Assembly (NCBI GenBank): GCA_025455635.1
Contig: JALOMF010000013.1
Coordinates: 1-26,738 of the forward strand
Source: Saprospiraceae bacterium
GTDB taxonomy: Bacteria > Bacteroidota > Bacteroidia > Chitinophagales > Saprospiraceae
Length of the DNA: 26,738 nucleotides
Direction: 5' to 3'
Part shown: piece by piece, positions 1-8,427 of the stretch
How the letters are laid out: the number at the start of each line of letters is the position of its first letter
Numbering within the stretch: the stretch's first letter is position 1
Made by a program: the position numbers and the translations under genes
Notes under the pieces: generated by a model
Databases searched by the model: none
What the model was told of the DNA's origin: nothing
The model's input: the letters and a program-made list of their open reading frames with translations, nothing else

Positions 1-336
1 CACCTGTTCCACGAGGGTGCGTATGTGCTCGACGCTGTTGTTGGAGGCGGCATCGAGTTCCATGATGTTGAACGAGGCGTTCTCGGCGAAGGCCCGGCAG
101 CTGTCGCACTCGCCGCACGGCTCGAAATTGGCCGTCACGTTCTGGCAGTTGAGCACCTTGGCGAGGATGCGGGCGCAGGTGGTCTTGCCCACGCCACGGG
201 GGCCGGTGAACAGGAATGCATGCGCCACGTGGTCGGTCTGGAGCGCTTTTTTCAGCGTCTGCGACACGTGCGCCTGCCCTACGACGTCCTCGAAGCGTAC
301 GGGACGGTATTTTCTTGCGGATACTACGAAAGCCAT
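1..336 (-). CDS. dnaX: DNA polymerase III subunit gamma/tau, N-terminal part (cut by window edge)
   Basis: This is the clamp-loader ATPase subunit of the replicative polymerase. Only the first 112 codons are present; the gene runs off the left edge. The protein begins MAFVVSARKYRPVRFEDVVG, the usual DnaX opening. Walker A GPRGVGKT is at residues 45-52. Cys64, Cys74, Cys77 and Cys80 form the zinc-binding cluster typical of gamma/tau, and the ELDAASNN motif follows at about 93-100. The ATG at 334-336 gives the standard N-terminus. A well-formed Bacteroidota promoter lies about 150 bp upstream, so the leader carries the inverted-repeat region at 341-467. Length and C-terminal domains cannot be judged. 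Confidence 0.95.
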   Translation of the reverse strand, partial: MAFVVSARKYRPVRFEDVVGQAHVSQTLKKALQTDHVAHAFLFTGPRGVGKTTCARILAKVLNCQNVTANFEPCGECDSCRAFAENASFNIMELDAASNNSVEHIRTLVEQV

Positions 337-340
337 TTTT

Positions 341-467
341 GGAAGTTGGCAGTTCGCCAGTTTGCCAGTTGGCAGTCAGTCTTGTAGTTTGCAGTTTTTA
401 AGTCTCATCCTGTTCGTCACGGCGCTGACCAAACAACTGGCGAACTGACTGCCCACTGGCAAACTGG
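341..467. repeat. Complex inverted repeat built of TTGGCAGT/CAGTT units in dnaX leader
   Basis: The gene-free stretch 337-666 holds the dnaX promoter and this repeat. Two separate 13-bp perfect matches pair the left and right parts: 350-362 with 435-447, and 357-369 with 455-467. The unit TTGGCAGT occurs twice in the left arm. The same unit makes up the hairpin between rpoZ and coaBC (24634-24688), so the two loci carry related elements. No reading frame is plausible here. Function is unknown. Confidence 0.6.
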
Positions 468-479
468 GAACGAAAGCAA

Positions 480-508
480 CAAAGGTAGGAAATTAACTTC
501 GGCGCAAA
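480..508 (-). promoter_or_regulatory. Bacteroidota-type promoter for dnaX
   Basis: On the minus strand TTTG (505-508) is followed after 17 nt by TACCTTTG (480-487). This matches the -33 TTTG / -7 TAnnTTTG consensus of the Bacteroidota primary sigma factor. Transcription should start near 473, giving dnaX a leader of about 137 nt. Confidence 0.6.
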
Positions 509-666
509 AGCGGACGGCAAGCAGTGGTTCCAATTCTTTTTTTCCACACCTATCAACCACAAGTTTTAGGAAACTGTTAAGGTTGCAAAGCAAAAGCTGT
601 ATTGACAGCTATTTGGGTAATTTCGCCACCAATTTCAAAATCACTTTACAATTAAACTTTAATTAA

Positions 667-1527
667 ATGAAAAAGCTAATCCTGACACTCGTGACCTTCG
701 TAGCAGTAGGTTTGTTTAGCCTCGCCACTGCCCAAATCAAGACGCCAGCGGCCAGCCCGACGGCTAAAATCACACAGAACGTCGGCCTGACCGACATCAC
801 CGTGGAGTACAGCCGCCCAAGCGTAAAAGGCCGCACCATCTTCGGTGGCCTCGTGCCTTACGGCGAAATGTGGCGCACGGGTGCCAACAAAAACACCATC
901 GTCACCTTCAGCGCCCCCGTCAAAATCGGCGGCAAAGACCTCAAGGCGGGCAGCTACTCCATCTTCTCCGTGCCCGGCCAAACGGAGTGGGAAGTCGTTT
1001 TCTACACTGACACCGAAAACTGGGGCGTGCCAGAGAAATGGGACGCTGCCAAGGAAGCTGTCCGTTTCAAAGTAAAATCCGAAAAAATGGATTTTAACAT
1101 CGAGTCGCTCATGATTGAACTCAACGACCTTACCAATGAAGGCTTGACCTTCAGCCTTGGTTGGGAAAAAACTTGGATTTCCTTCCCCATCAAGTTGACG
1201 ACCGATGAAGTGGTCACAGCCTCCATCACCAAGGCAATGGCCGGCCCAAGCGGCGACGATTTCTACGCTGCTGGCCGCTACTACTTTGAGGCGGGCAAAG
1301 ACCTGAAGCAAGCCTACGAGTGGATCCACAAGTCGAACGAAATGGACGGTGCCAGCCCAAAATTCTGGAAGCTGCGCCAAGAAGCCCTCGTGCTCGCCGC
1401 CCTCAACAAATACAAGGACGCCGTAGCCGTGGCTGAAAAGTCCAAAGCATTGGCCATCGAAGCCAAGAACAAGGACTACGAGCGCATGAACAACGAGTCC
1501 ATCGCAGAGTGGAAGAAGAAGATGTAA
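667..1527 (+). CDS. DUF2911 domain-containing secreted protein
   Basis: This is a 286-residue protein with a clear signal peptide: MKKLIL followed by a hydrophobic stretch ending at LATAQ, about residue 23. Residues about 25-170 match the DUF2911 pattern common in Bacteroidota, with phrases such as GRTIFGGLVPYGEMWRTGAN and LKAGSYSIFSVPG. The C-terminal third (about 185-286) looks helical and TPR-like, consistent with other DUF2911 proteins that carry tetratricopeptide tails. It probably acts in the periplasm or at the cell surface; no biochemical role is known to me. The ATG at 667 follows an A/T-rich leader and gives the signal peptide directly. The gene is monocistronic, closed by a strong terminator. 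Confidence 0.85.
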   Translation: MKKLILTLVTFVAVGLFSLATAQIKTPAASPTAKITQNVGLTDITVEYSRPSVKGRTIFGGLVPYGEMWRTGANKNTIVTFSAPVKIGGKDLKAGSYSIFSVPGQTEWEVVFYTDTENWGVPEKWDAAKEAVRFKVKSEKMDFNIESLMIELNDLTNEGLTFSLGWEKTWISFPIKLTTDEVVTASITKAMAGPSGDDFYAAGRYYFEAGKDLKQAYEWIHKSNEMDGASPKFWKLRQEALVLAALNKYKDAVAVAEKSKALAIEAKNKDYERMNNESIAEWKKKM

Positions 1528-1551
1528 GCAATTTTGCTTCGCAAAAAACAG

Positions 1552-1591
1552 CTCCCATGTCGGCAAATACGCCGGCATGGGAGTTTTTTTT
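1552..1591 (+). terminator. Intrinsic terminator after the DUF2911 gene
   Basis: A 13-bp stem, 1552-1564 with 1571-1583, has one G-U pair and a 6-nt loop and is followed by eight T residues. It lies 24 bp after the DUF2911 stop codon. Confidence 0.85.
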
Positions 1592-1782
1592 GTCCCAAAG
1601 CCAGCCCTCATTCCCCCCGCATGGTGACTGAACCCCATGAACAACGTCCATACATTCGTCGTTGAAACTGCGGCGCTGAAAGGATTTTGGGGCCAGTTTT
1701 TCAAAAAAGACAAACCAATGCTTTTCTTTGCTGTTTCAACAATGTGTTTCAAACACCATACTATCACTAAAAACTATATAAA

Positions 1783-2469
1783 ATGGACATGTTTTATTGG
1801 GTGATTGCGGGAGGGCTTTCTATTATTGGCATGCTCGTCAGCAGTCGTTTGAAAAGCAAATTTGCGCACTACAGCCAGTTCGGCCTTCGGGCCAACATGA
1901 GCGGTGCCGAAATCGCTGCTGCCATGCTCCGACACTACGGCATCGGCGACGTGAAAATCACGCAGGGGCAAGGCTTCCTTTCCGACCACTACAACCCCAT
2001 GACCAAGACGGTCAACCTCAGCCCCGATGTTTACCAAGGGCGCAGCATCTCGGCGGCAGCCGTGGCAGCCCACGAGTGCGGCCACGCCGTGCAGCACGCC
2101 AATGCCTACGCTTGGCTAAAGCTCCGCTCGGCCATCGTACCAGCGGTAAATGTGGCCAGCATGGCACAGCAGTGGCTGCTGATGTTGGCCTTCGTCATGC
2201 TGAACAGCTTCCCGCAACTCATGCTGATTACGATAATCGCATTCGCCGTCACCACGGCGTTTTCGCTCATCACACTGCCCGTGGAGTTCGACGCCAGCCG
2301 CCGTGCGCTGGTGTGGCTTGACGAGAGCGGCACTGCCCGTGGCGAGGAACTGGATGGCGCAAAGGACGCCCTGAAATGGGCCGCCATGACCTACGTTTCG
2401 GCTGCACTCTCATCGCTGGTGATGCTGGCCTACCTCGTGCTGCGGTACATGGGCGCCAACCGGAACTGA
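1783..2469 (+). CDS. YugP-like membrane zinc metallopeptidase (Zn_peptidase_2)
   Basis: This 228-residue integral membrane protein has an N-terminal membrane segment (about 4-20), the zinc-binding HECGH motif at 97-101, and later hydrophobic segments at about 118-145, 147-165 and 203-222. The LPVEFDAS motif at 165-172 is a hallmark of the YugP/DUF-type peptidase family, and Glu168 may be the third metal ligand (inference). Length fits the family, which is usually about 220-230 residues. Substrate is unknown. The start ATG at 1783 gives the expected N-terminal membrane anchor. It stands alone and converges on the ATPase gene across a shared terminator. Confidence 0.9.
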   Translation: MDMFYWVIAGGLSIIGMLVSSRLKSKFAHYSQFGLRANMSGAEIAAAMLRHYGIGDVKITQGQGFLSDHYNPMTKTVNLSPDVYQGRSISAAAVAAHECGHAVQHANAYAWLKLRSAIVPAVNVASMAQQWLLMLAFVMLNSFPQLMLITIIAFAVTTAFSLITLPVEFDASRRALVWLDESGTARGEELDGAKDALKWAAMTYVSAALSSLVMLAYLVLRYMGANRN

Positions 2470-2492
2470 CCATTCCCCAAAAGGTAAAAATG

Positions 2493-2532
2493 AAAAACCC
2501 CATGCTTGGCGAGTGCCGGGCATGGGGTTTTT
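2493..2532. terminator. Bidirectional intrinsic terminator
   Basis: AAAAACCCCATGC (2493-2505) pairs perfectly with 2520-2532, leaving a 14-nt loop. T runs lie on both sides depending on the strand. It sits between the convergent zinc peptidase and ATPase genes and can serve both. Confidence 0.85.
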
Positions 2533-2550
2533 GTTTTGTATGATAGTAAA

Positions 2551-3723
2551 CTACTGGGCTGTGAAAAACTCTTTGAAGTTTTCGTTCAATGTCTTCATAC
2601 TGCAGACCTTGGTGTTTTCAGCCATCCGGTAGTCTTCTGCCGATGGTGTCACCACGATGAGCGGTATCCCACCCAAATCCTCCAAAGCGATATTGTTTCC
2701 CCTGCTCAGTTTCGGGGCATTGCTGTACTTGATTTCAACGCCCAGAACGGGTGTAATGCCTTTGACCAGCACGAGGTCGAGTTCCGTTCCATCTGCAGTT
2801 CGGTAGAAAAACGGACGTATATTGTACTTGAGTTGAGCGATGATTTGTTGGATAACGTAACCCTCCCAAGAACCGCCAAGCCACATACTTCCCGACAATG
2901 CTTCATTATCTGAAATACCAGCCAAAGCATGGAGCATACCTGTGTCCCTAAAATAGATTTTCGGTGACTTGGTTATTCGTTTGTTGATGTTCACATACCA
3001 AGGTCGTAGTCGCCTTATTATGAATGCGTTTTCCATGAAATCAATATAGCGCTGCAAAGTAGGCTGGGCTGTCCCCAACGACCTTGATAAATTGGACAAA
3101 TTCAACAGGTTAGCGTTTGCCCCAACAAGCATCGAAAATAGGTCGCTAACAACGGCGGCAGGTGCCGGAAGGCCAAGCAGCGCCAAATCACGATGGATAT
3201 AATTGAAGATAAAATCGTTCAGCCTACGATGGGCGACTTCATCGCTCGGTGCGAGCAGCGCATTAGGGAAGCCGCCCCTCAGCCAGTGTTCCTGGTAATT
3301 AATGCGACTGCACACCTCACCCCAGTGCAAAGGCTGTAGTTCGAGGTAAGAAATGCGGCCAGCCAATGTTTCCGTGCTTTGCGCCAATAATTCGGGAGAG
3401 GCCGAACCAGATAATAGGAATCGGCCAGCAACCCTGTTTTTGTCAATTGCAGAACGAAGTATCGGGAAGAGTGCCGGCATTCGCTGTATTTCGTCCAAAA
3501 CGATAAGGCTATCTTCTCGTTCCGAAAAATAGAGCTCAGGGTCCAAGAGGCGGGTTTGGTCTTCCCTGGACTCCAAATCAAGGTAGATAACTGGCCTCGA
3601 AACTTTGCTTTCAACCATCTTGACCAAAGTGGTCTTCCCTACTTGGCGAGGCCCCAAGACGGCGACAGCTGGCATGTCATCTACCTGCTGAAGCAATTCG
3701 GTCATCAAGATTCGTTCAATCAT
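2551..3723 (-). CDS. AAA_14 / DUF4143 family ATPase
   Basis: This 390-residue protein starts MIERILMTELLQQVDDMPAV. Walker A GPRQVGKT is at 24-31 and Walker B LIVLDEIQ at 73-80. LLSGSASPELL follows as the sensor-type segment. The C-terminal DUF4143 region has the look of a PD-(D/E)XK nuclease-like fold: ELDLVL near 316 and GVEIKYS near 330. Such ATPases are widespread, mobile-looking accessory genes in Bacteroidota, and their function is not settled. The ATG at 3721-3723 is the outermost part of an 18-bp inverted repeat, and the hutH stop lies at the other edge. It could be cotranscribed with hutH, but the -7-like box inside the repeat suggests its own promoter. Confidence 0.9.
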   Translation of the reverse strand: MIERILMTELLQQVDDMPAVAVLGPRQVGKTTLVKMVESKVSRPVIYLDLESREDQTRLLDPELYFSEREDSLIVLDEIQRMPALFPILRSAIDKNRVAGRFLLSGSASPELLAQSTETLAGRISYLELQPLHWGEVCSRINYQEHWLRGGFPNALLAPSDEVAHRRLNDFIFNYIHRDLALLGLPAPAAVVSDLFSMLVGANANLLNLSNLSRSLGTAQPTLQRYIDFMENAFIIRRLRPWYVNINKRITKSPKIYFRDTGMLHALAGISDNEALSGSMWLGGSWEGYVIQQIIAQLKYNIRPFFYRTADGTELDLVLVKGITPVLGVEIKYSNAPKLSRGNNIALEDLGGIPLIVVTPSAEDYRMAENTKVCSMKTLNENFKEFFTAQ

Positions 3724-3766
3724 AATACCGCAAATTTAACAATGAATTTTAAATTTGCGGTATTAT
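3722..3766 (-). promoter_or_regulatory. 18-bp perfect inverted repeat spanning the ATPase start and a -7 box
   Basis: Positions 3722-3739 pair perfectly with 3749-3766, with a 9-nt loop. The repeat covers the ATPase start codon, the whole intergenic gap and the hutH stop codon. On the minus strand TAAATTTG (3731-3738) fits the -7 consensus, so the mRNA leader would be only a few bases. The position suggests an operator for self-repression or a hairpin hiding the start codon (inference). Confidence 0.65.
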
Positions 3767-5256
3767 TTTGAAATACTTTTGTTGATTCCCCTGCAAAATT
3801 TCACCGTGGCCTCCATGTCCCCGCTCAAAATCCGGTCTTCCTCCACAGCGGGCACTACTTTCCGGTAAGCAGCCAAGGCTTCCTCCGCCGCTTCCGACGA
3901 TTGCAACGGCCTTCGGAACTCCATCGCCTGTGCCGCCGTGAAAAACTCGATGGCCAGTACCCGCTCCACGTTTTTCACCACCCGCCAACACTTCGTGGCG
4001 GCGTTGGCGCCCATGCTCACGTGGTCCTCTTGGCCGTTGGACGACACGATGCTGTCCACCGAGGCCGGGGTGCAAAGCTGCTTGGTCTGGCTGACGATGC
4101 TCGCCGCCGTGTACTGCGGAATCATGAAACCACTGTTCACGCCGCCATTTTTTGTGAGAAAATGCGGTAGGCCACGCTGCCCGCTGATGAGCTGGTAGGT
4201 GCGCCGCTCGCTGATGCTGCCCAGTTCCGCCAGGGCGATGGCGAGGTAATCGAGCGCCAAGGCCAGCGGCTGCGCATGGAAATTGCCGCCCGACAGAATC
4301 TCGTCCTCGTCAGGGAAGATGGTCGGGTTATCGGTCACGGCATTGATTTCGGTGAAAAGCACCCGCCCCACGTGGGCAATGGCATCGTAGCTGGCCCCAT
4401 GCACCTGCGGGATGCAGCGGAAGGCGTAGGGGTCTTGCACGGCGGTCTTCCCCCGGGCAGCTATCTCGCTGTCTTTCAGTAAGTTACGAATGGCCTCGGC
4501 AGTTTTCAACTGCCCCTCGTGCGGCCTGATTTTGTGCAACAACTCATGGAACGGCGACAGCCTGCAATCGAAGCCATCCAACGAAATGGCGGCGGTGAGG
4601 TTGGCCACCTCGTACAAACGGCGGGCCTCCAGCAGGCACCAGACCCCGTAGGCTTGGCAAAACTGGGTGCCGTTCAGCAGCGCCAGCCCTTCTTTCGACT
4701 GCAAGCGGATAGGCTCCCAACCGTGGCCGAACATGACTTCGGCGGCGGGTCGTTTTTCACCGTTGATGCGTACCTCCCCCATGCCCACCAGCGGCAGGCT
4801 AAGGTGCGCCAGCGGCGCCAAATCGCCGGAGGCGCCCAGCGAGCCTTGCTGGTAAATGACGGGCAGCACATCGTGGTTAAAAAAATCCACAAGGCGCTGC
4901 ACGGTGACGAGCTGCACCCCAGAATAGCCCTGCGCCAGCCCCTGAATTTTCAGCAACAACATGAGCCGCACCACGTCGGCGGGCACTTCGTCGCCCATGC
5001 CGCAGGCATGCGACATGACGAGGTTGAGCTGGAGCTGCTCCAGTTCGTCCGGCTCGATGCGCACGTTGCAGAGCGAGCCGAAGCCCGTGTTAATGCCGTA
5101 GAAGGTTTCGCCGGAGGCGGCCATCTTGTCGTCGAGGTAGCGGCGGCAATGCTCGATGCGGCGGGTGGCTTCGTCAGAAAGTGCAATCTTGCTGCCCGAA
5201 GCGAGTATTTGGCCGACCTGTTCGAGGGTCAGCGGGTCAGGGCTGATATGGTGCAT
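3763..5256 (-). CDS. hutH: Histidine ammonia-lyase
   Basis: It converts L-histidine to trans-urocanate and ammonia, the first step of histidine breakdown. From the ATG at 5254-5256 the protein has 497 residues, close to the usual 500-510. The Ala-Ser-Gly triad that cyclises to the MIO cofactor is at 142-144 in GSLGASGDLAPLAH. The conserved YGINTGFG segment with the catalytic-site tyrosine is at 53-60, and SSNGQEDHVSMG lies in the C-terminal part. An upstream in-frame ATG at 5346 would add 30 residues encoded partly by a TGGACGG tandem repeat; I reject it. No hutU, hutI or hutG is nearby, so the pathway is scattered or incomplete here. Confidence 0.95.
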   Translation of the reverse strand: MHHISPDPLTLEQVGQILASGSKIALSDEATRRIEHCRRYLDDKMAASGETFYGINTGFGSLCNVRIEPDELEQLQLNLVMSHACGMGDEVPADVVRLMLLLKIQGLAQGYSGVQLVTVQRLVDFFNHDVLPVIYQQGSLGASGDLAPLAHLSLPLVGMGEVRINGEKRPAAEVMFGHGWEPIRLQSKEGLALLNGTQFCQAYGVWCLLEARRLYEVANLTAAISLDGFDCRLSPFHELLHKIRPHEGQLKTAEAIRNLLKDSEIAARGKTAVQDPYAFRCIPQVHGASYDAIAHVGRVLFTEINAVTDNPTIFPDEDEILSGGNFHAQPLALALDYLAIALAELGSISERRTYQLISGQRGLPHFLTKNGGVNSGFMIPQYTAASIVSQTKQLCTPASVDSIVSSNGQEDHVSMGANAATKCWRVVKNVERVLAIEFFTAAQAMEFRRPLQSSEAAEEALAAYRKVVPAVEEDRILSGDMEATVKFCRGINKSISK

Positions 5257-5266
5257 GAAATCTTGG

Positions 5267-5287
5267 TGGACGGTGGACGGTGGACGG
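5267..5287. repeat. Three tandem copies of TGGACGG upstream of hutH
   Basis: Three perfect 7-bp copies lie just before the chosen hutH start, followed by the variant CTGACGG. The phrase GGTGGACGG recurs at about 21486-21494 in front of the Gfo/Idh/MocA gene, so this unit is shared by two intergenic sites in the window. Confidence 0.7.
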
Positions 5288-5430
5288 CTGACGGATTTAA
5301 AGCGCTGATTTTCAACGACTTGATTGGGCCAAACTGTTATCACCACACCTATTTTTACTAATTTGGTCTTACAACGATGGTTTTTTTGAGGTTAAACAAT
5401 GTGGTATTCGCTGCGTTTTCACAAAGTTTG

Positions 5431-5438
5431 CAAAGGTA
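5431..5438 (-). promoter_or_regulatory. Possible -7 element for hutH
   Basis: TACCTTTG on the minus strand fits TAnnTTTG. A TTTG lies only 13 nt upstream (5452-5455), shorter than usual, so the -33 part is doubtful. Initiation here would give hutH a leader of about 170 nt. Confidence 0.35.
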
Positions 5439-5448
5439 AAAAACTGCC

Positions 5449-6255
5449 GTGCAAACGGCCTTAAACGCTAAAAACTTGGAACTCAACTATAAAACTTTCG
5501 GCCAAGGCGACCCCGTCATCATCCTGCACGGGCTGTTCGGGACGCTGGACAACTGGCAGACCATCGCCCGGCAACTGGCGGAGACGCACACCGTTTTCAT
5601 CCTCGACCAGCGCAACCACGGCCGCTCGCCCCATGCCGACGTACACGACTACCCCACCCTCGCCGAAGACCTGCGGCAGTTCATGGAGGCGCACTGGATG
5701 TACGACGGGGCGCACATCGTCGGCCACTCGATGGGCGGCAAGACGGCCATGCAGTTCGCCCTCACTCACCCCGACCTCGTGAAGAAACTGGTGGTCGTGG
5801 ACATTGCGCCGAAGGCGTACCAAGGCGGCCATTTCGAGATTTTCGAGGCGCTGCAAGCGATGGACCTCGACAACATAGCCGACCGCAAGGAGGCCGAAGC
5901 CTTCCTCGCCGAGCGCATCCACGAGCTGGACGTGCGGCAGTTTTTGATGAAAAACCTGAGCCGAAAAACCGGGGAGGGGGCTACCGGATTCGAGTTTAAA
6001 ATGAACCTGCCCGTGCTTTGGAAGCACTACCCGGATATTTTGGCACCTGTGACTGGTGAGCCGTTTGAGGGTGAGGCGCTGTTCATCCGGGGCAGCCGCT
6101 CGAAGCACGTCGTGCTGCCCGACGACGAGGGATTGATTAAAACGCTGTTCCCAAAAGCGGAAATCAAAACGGTGGAAGGCGCCGGGCACTGGGTTCATGC
6201 GGAGAAACAGGAGGAGTTGTTGGGGTTGGTGAGTGGGTTTTTAAACCAAGCATAA
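5449..6255 (+). CDS. Alpha/beta-fold hydrolase (YbfF-like esterase)
   Basis: This is a 268-residue alpha/beta hydrolase. The oxyanion-hole segment ILHGLFG is at about 25-31, the nucleophile elbow GHSMGG at 92-97 with Ser94, and the likely catalytic histidine is His247 in GAGHWVHAE. The DQRNHGRSPH phrase at 53-62 is typical of the YbfF/esterase group. It should be a cytosolic esterase of unknown substrate. The frame has a stop at 5437-5439, so the GTG at 5449 is the first usable start and gives a natural N-terminus. It is divergent from hutH and convergent with the glycosyltransferase. Confidence 0.85.
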   Translation: MQTALNAKNLELNYKTFGQGDPVIILHGLFGTLDNWQTIARQLAETHTVFILDQRNHGRSPHADVHDYPTLAEDLRQFMEAHWMYDGAHIVGHSMGGKTAMQFALTHPDLVKKLVVVDIAPKAYQGGHFEIFEALQAMDLDNIADRKEAEAFLAERIHELDVRQFLMKNLSRKTGEGATGFEFKMNLPVLWKHYPDILAPVTGEPFEGEALFIRGSRSKHVVLPDDEGLIKTLFPKAEIKTVEGAGHWVHAEKQEELLGLVSGFLNQA

Positions 6256-6300
6256 CTTATCCAAAAAAAACCTAAAAATGAGCGCACAGAAACGCAGGCG

Positions 6301-7287
6301 CTACCTGTACCGCTCGACTATCATCCGCAAAACCTCCTCCGTTTTGTCAGGATAATCCACTTTGGGCGCAGCCCCGAAGGCCAGCCAATCCCCTATCCTT
6401 TCGTGGTATTTTTTCCGCAAGCTTTTGATGACGGGCACGCCCATTGCCCGAAGGGCGGCGGCGTTGCATTGCTGTTCGTACTGGGCCTTCATGGGCACAA
6501 CCATCAGTTTTTTTCCCAGGAAAAGCGCCTCGGCGGGCGTCTCGAAGCCTGCGCCACAAAGTACGCCCTTGCAACTGGCTAGGCTTCTTAAAAATACCTC
6601 GTTTTGGATGGGTTGAACGAGTACATTTTCAACCTGGTATGCTTTTTTTGTGTGCTTGGAGAACACTTGCCAGCGGTCGTTTTTGAACTTGAGTAGTGTT
6701 TTCAGCATACGGGAATCAGCGTAGGCAGGCAGGTAAACCGTGTAATGGCCTTGGTCGCTCACGTCCAAGTCCCGCACCTGCTGCCGAATGACCGGGGTGA
6801 AAATGCCCGGCGCATACGCTTGGAAATGAAACCCAAAATTGACCGTCACCGGGGCATATTTCTTCAGTATTGTTTTCCCGACCGGGTCAAATTTCTTCGG
6901 TTTTGGTGCTGCCTCGTGCAGCACGGCCGCTTGGTGGCTCAGGCCGACGCAGGGCTTTTTTTTGAGGAGGCAGGCCCATGCGCTCACCGGCTCAAAATCG
7001 GAAATGACGAGGTCGTAATCTTGAACAGGAAGGCTGCGCACGTCCTTCAGCAGTTGGGCCATATTGCTTTTTTGGTAAGTGGCCAAGAGGTCAACGCCGC
7101 CCCGTTTGCCAAAAATAAGGCTAGACCCCCTAAACTGAAACCGAACCGGGAAACCCAGTTCCACATCGGCCTGGATGCCGCTCACGAGCACATCCAAGTC
7201 GCCCAAACGGGAAAGGATGGGCACGATGTCCCGTGCCCGGCTGATATGGCCATTGCCGGTGCCTTGTATGGCGTAGAGGATTTTCAA
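6301..7287 (-). CDS. GT-B-type glycosyltransferase family protein (MJ1255/VC2487-like)
   Basis: The protein, about 328 residues, opens KILYAIQGTGNGHISRA, the glycine-rich GT-B signature that binds the nucleotide-sugar partner side. The C-terminal half contains CGAGFETPAEALFLGKKLMVVP, the usual donor-binding segment in MurG-like enzymes. The acceptor is unknown. I chose the TTG at 7285-7287, one base after the stop of the preceding oxidoreductase, because it puts the glycine-rich strand at the N-terminus. An ATG at 7323 would add 12 residues and overlap that gene by 35 bp. The tight spacing suggests it is last in the minus-strand transcription unit, although its link to phosphonate use is unclear. 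Confidence 0.75.
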   Translation of the reverse strand: MKILYAIQGTGNGHISRARDIVPILSRLGDLDVLVSGIQADVELGFPVRFQFRGSSLIFGKRGGVDLLATYQKSNMAQLLKDVRSLPVQDYDLVISDFEPVSAWACLLKKKPCVGLSHQAAVLHEAAPKPKKFDPVGKTILKKYAPVTVNFGFHFQAYAPGIFTPVIRQQVRDLDVSDQGHYTVYLPAYADSRMLKTLLKFKNDRWQVFSKHTKKAYQVENVLVQPIQNEVFLRSLASCKGVLCGAGFETPAEALFLGKKLMVVPMKAQYEQQCNAAALRAMGVPVIKSLRKKYHERIGDWLAFGAAPKVDYPDKTEEVLRMIVERYR

Positions 7288-7288
7288 T

Positions 7289-8349
7289 TTAAAATGATTT
7301 GACCACGTTTTCCGCCAGCCCAAACGACAGCGTCATGCCCGCCCCGCCGAGGCCGTTGAGGATGGTGACGCCCGGCTCTGGCTCGTGGTGGAACCAGTTT
7401 TTGCCATTCGTCATTTTGGGGTAAATGCCGTGCCATGTCTCCGTGATTTGCGGCTTCGGCAGTCGGCAAAACGTTTCCAAGTACTTGATAACCAAGTCGT
7501 TGAGTTCCGCCCGCTCGAAGGGGTCGTGGTGCAGGCCGTACTCGTGGGTGTCGCCAAGTGTCACTTCGCCAATTTGGTTTTGGGAAACGAGGACGTGGAT
7601 GCCCCATCGCAGGTATTCCGGCATTTCTGCTTCAAAACGCTTGCGCAAGGCGGGCAAACCGGGCAGCTTTTCGAACGCCTTGTAGTGCGTCAGCGTCAGG
7701 CCAGCGCAGAGCGAAGCGCCGAGGCGGGCGGGCTGCGCCGCCGTGCGCATCATTTGCAGTTTGCAGCGGGTGATGCCGCTTTCGGCAAAAACCAGCGGGT
7801 ACAGCGTCTCGAAGTCCTGGCCAGCGCAGATAAACACTTGGTCGGCTTCGTGCCAGCGGCCATCGCCCGTGCGTACACGGCCAGTTGCTACCTCCGTCAC
7901 GGCCACGCCAAAATGAAACTCGACACCGTATTTTTCGGTGAAATAAGCGGGCAGCTTCGCAATGGCTTCCCGTGGGTCAACGATGACCTCCGCACCTGTT
8001 TTTTCGATAGCAAAGAAATAGCTGGCCTAACCGCCTGATTTTCAGCCACAAACTCTTCCAGCACGGCCCACTCGTCGTCGTGGTAGGCGAGGTGGAGCGA
8101 GCCGTTTTCGTTGTGCCAAATACCCGCCTCCGTGCAGCTTTTCTTCCAAATGGCCCTGCTGCGCAAAGCGGTCTCGTACATTTCGCCCGTCGGCTGCCCG
8201 ATGGGCCAGACCATGCCGAAATTGCGCACACTGGCCCCTACGGCCTGTTGGCTGCGCTCGAAAACGGTCACTTTGCACCCACGCACGGCAAGCGCTCTAG
8301 CCGTTGCGAGGCCGACGATGCCTGCTCCGATGATAATGGCGTTTTTCAT
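7289..8349 (-). pseudogene. TIGR03364-type FAD-dependent oxidoreductase, frameshifted
   Basis: The family is a DAO-fold amine oxidase group found in phosphonate gene clusters. The N-terminal part starts at the ATG 8347-8349 (MKNAIIIGAGIVGLATARAL), with the FAD-binding GAGIVG at residues 8-13. That frame loses family resemblance near 7990 and stops at 7897. The rest lies in another frame, open from about 8026 to 7289, reading KTGAEVIVDPREAI and ending NGLGGAGMTLSFGLAENVV, the normal FAD-binding C-terminus. Adding one base, or slipping back by one, at an A6 run (7999-8004 on the plus strand) joins the halves into about 353 residues, near the family length as I remember it. It may be a true mutation, an assembly error, or less likely programmed -1 slippage. 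Confidence 0.75.
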
Positions 8350-8401
8350 AGCATGGTGTTGGCGACTTTGAATATTGAACTCGTTTTCCATGATTTTTCG
8401 T

Positions 8402-8409
8402 TAGCTTTG
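8402..8409 (+). promoter_or_regulatory. Possible -7 element for the DUF4365 cassette
   Basis: TAGCTTTG fits TAnnTTTG and lies 18 bp before the ATG at 8428. No TTTG is at the ideal spacing. The identical octamer is the -7 candidate of the DUF6932 gene at 12668-12675. Confidence 0.35.
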
Positions 8410-8427
8410 TTTTAAAAATCAGCGATT

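Noticed and set aside
600..625. Promoter for the DUF2911 gene (TTG ... TAATTTCG)
   Set aside because: The spacer is only 13 nt and the -7 box has a mismatch, so I do not call it.
676..1767. 363-codon open frame on the minus strand opposite the DUF2911 gene
   Set aside because: It lies antisense to a gene with a clear signal peptide and family match, and its protein is low-complexity without any motif. GC-rich codon use keeps the antisense frame open.
2506..2913. Plus-strand 135-codon frame opposite the ATPase gene
   Set aside because: It begins in the terminator hairpin and is antisense to the conserved C-terminal domain of the ATPase.
5257..5346. hutH start 30 codons further upstream
   Set aside because: The added residues are partly encoded by a TGGACGG tandem repeat and do not resemble the HutH N-terminus.
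7985..8030. Programmed -1 frameshift in the FAD gene
   Set aside because: The slippery site is only A6 in the wrong register for a classic A-AAA-AAG heptamer, and I see no clear downstream stimulatory hairpin. It remains possible but is less likely than an indel.
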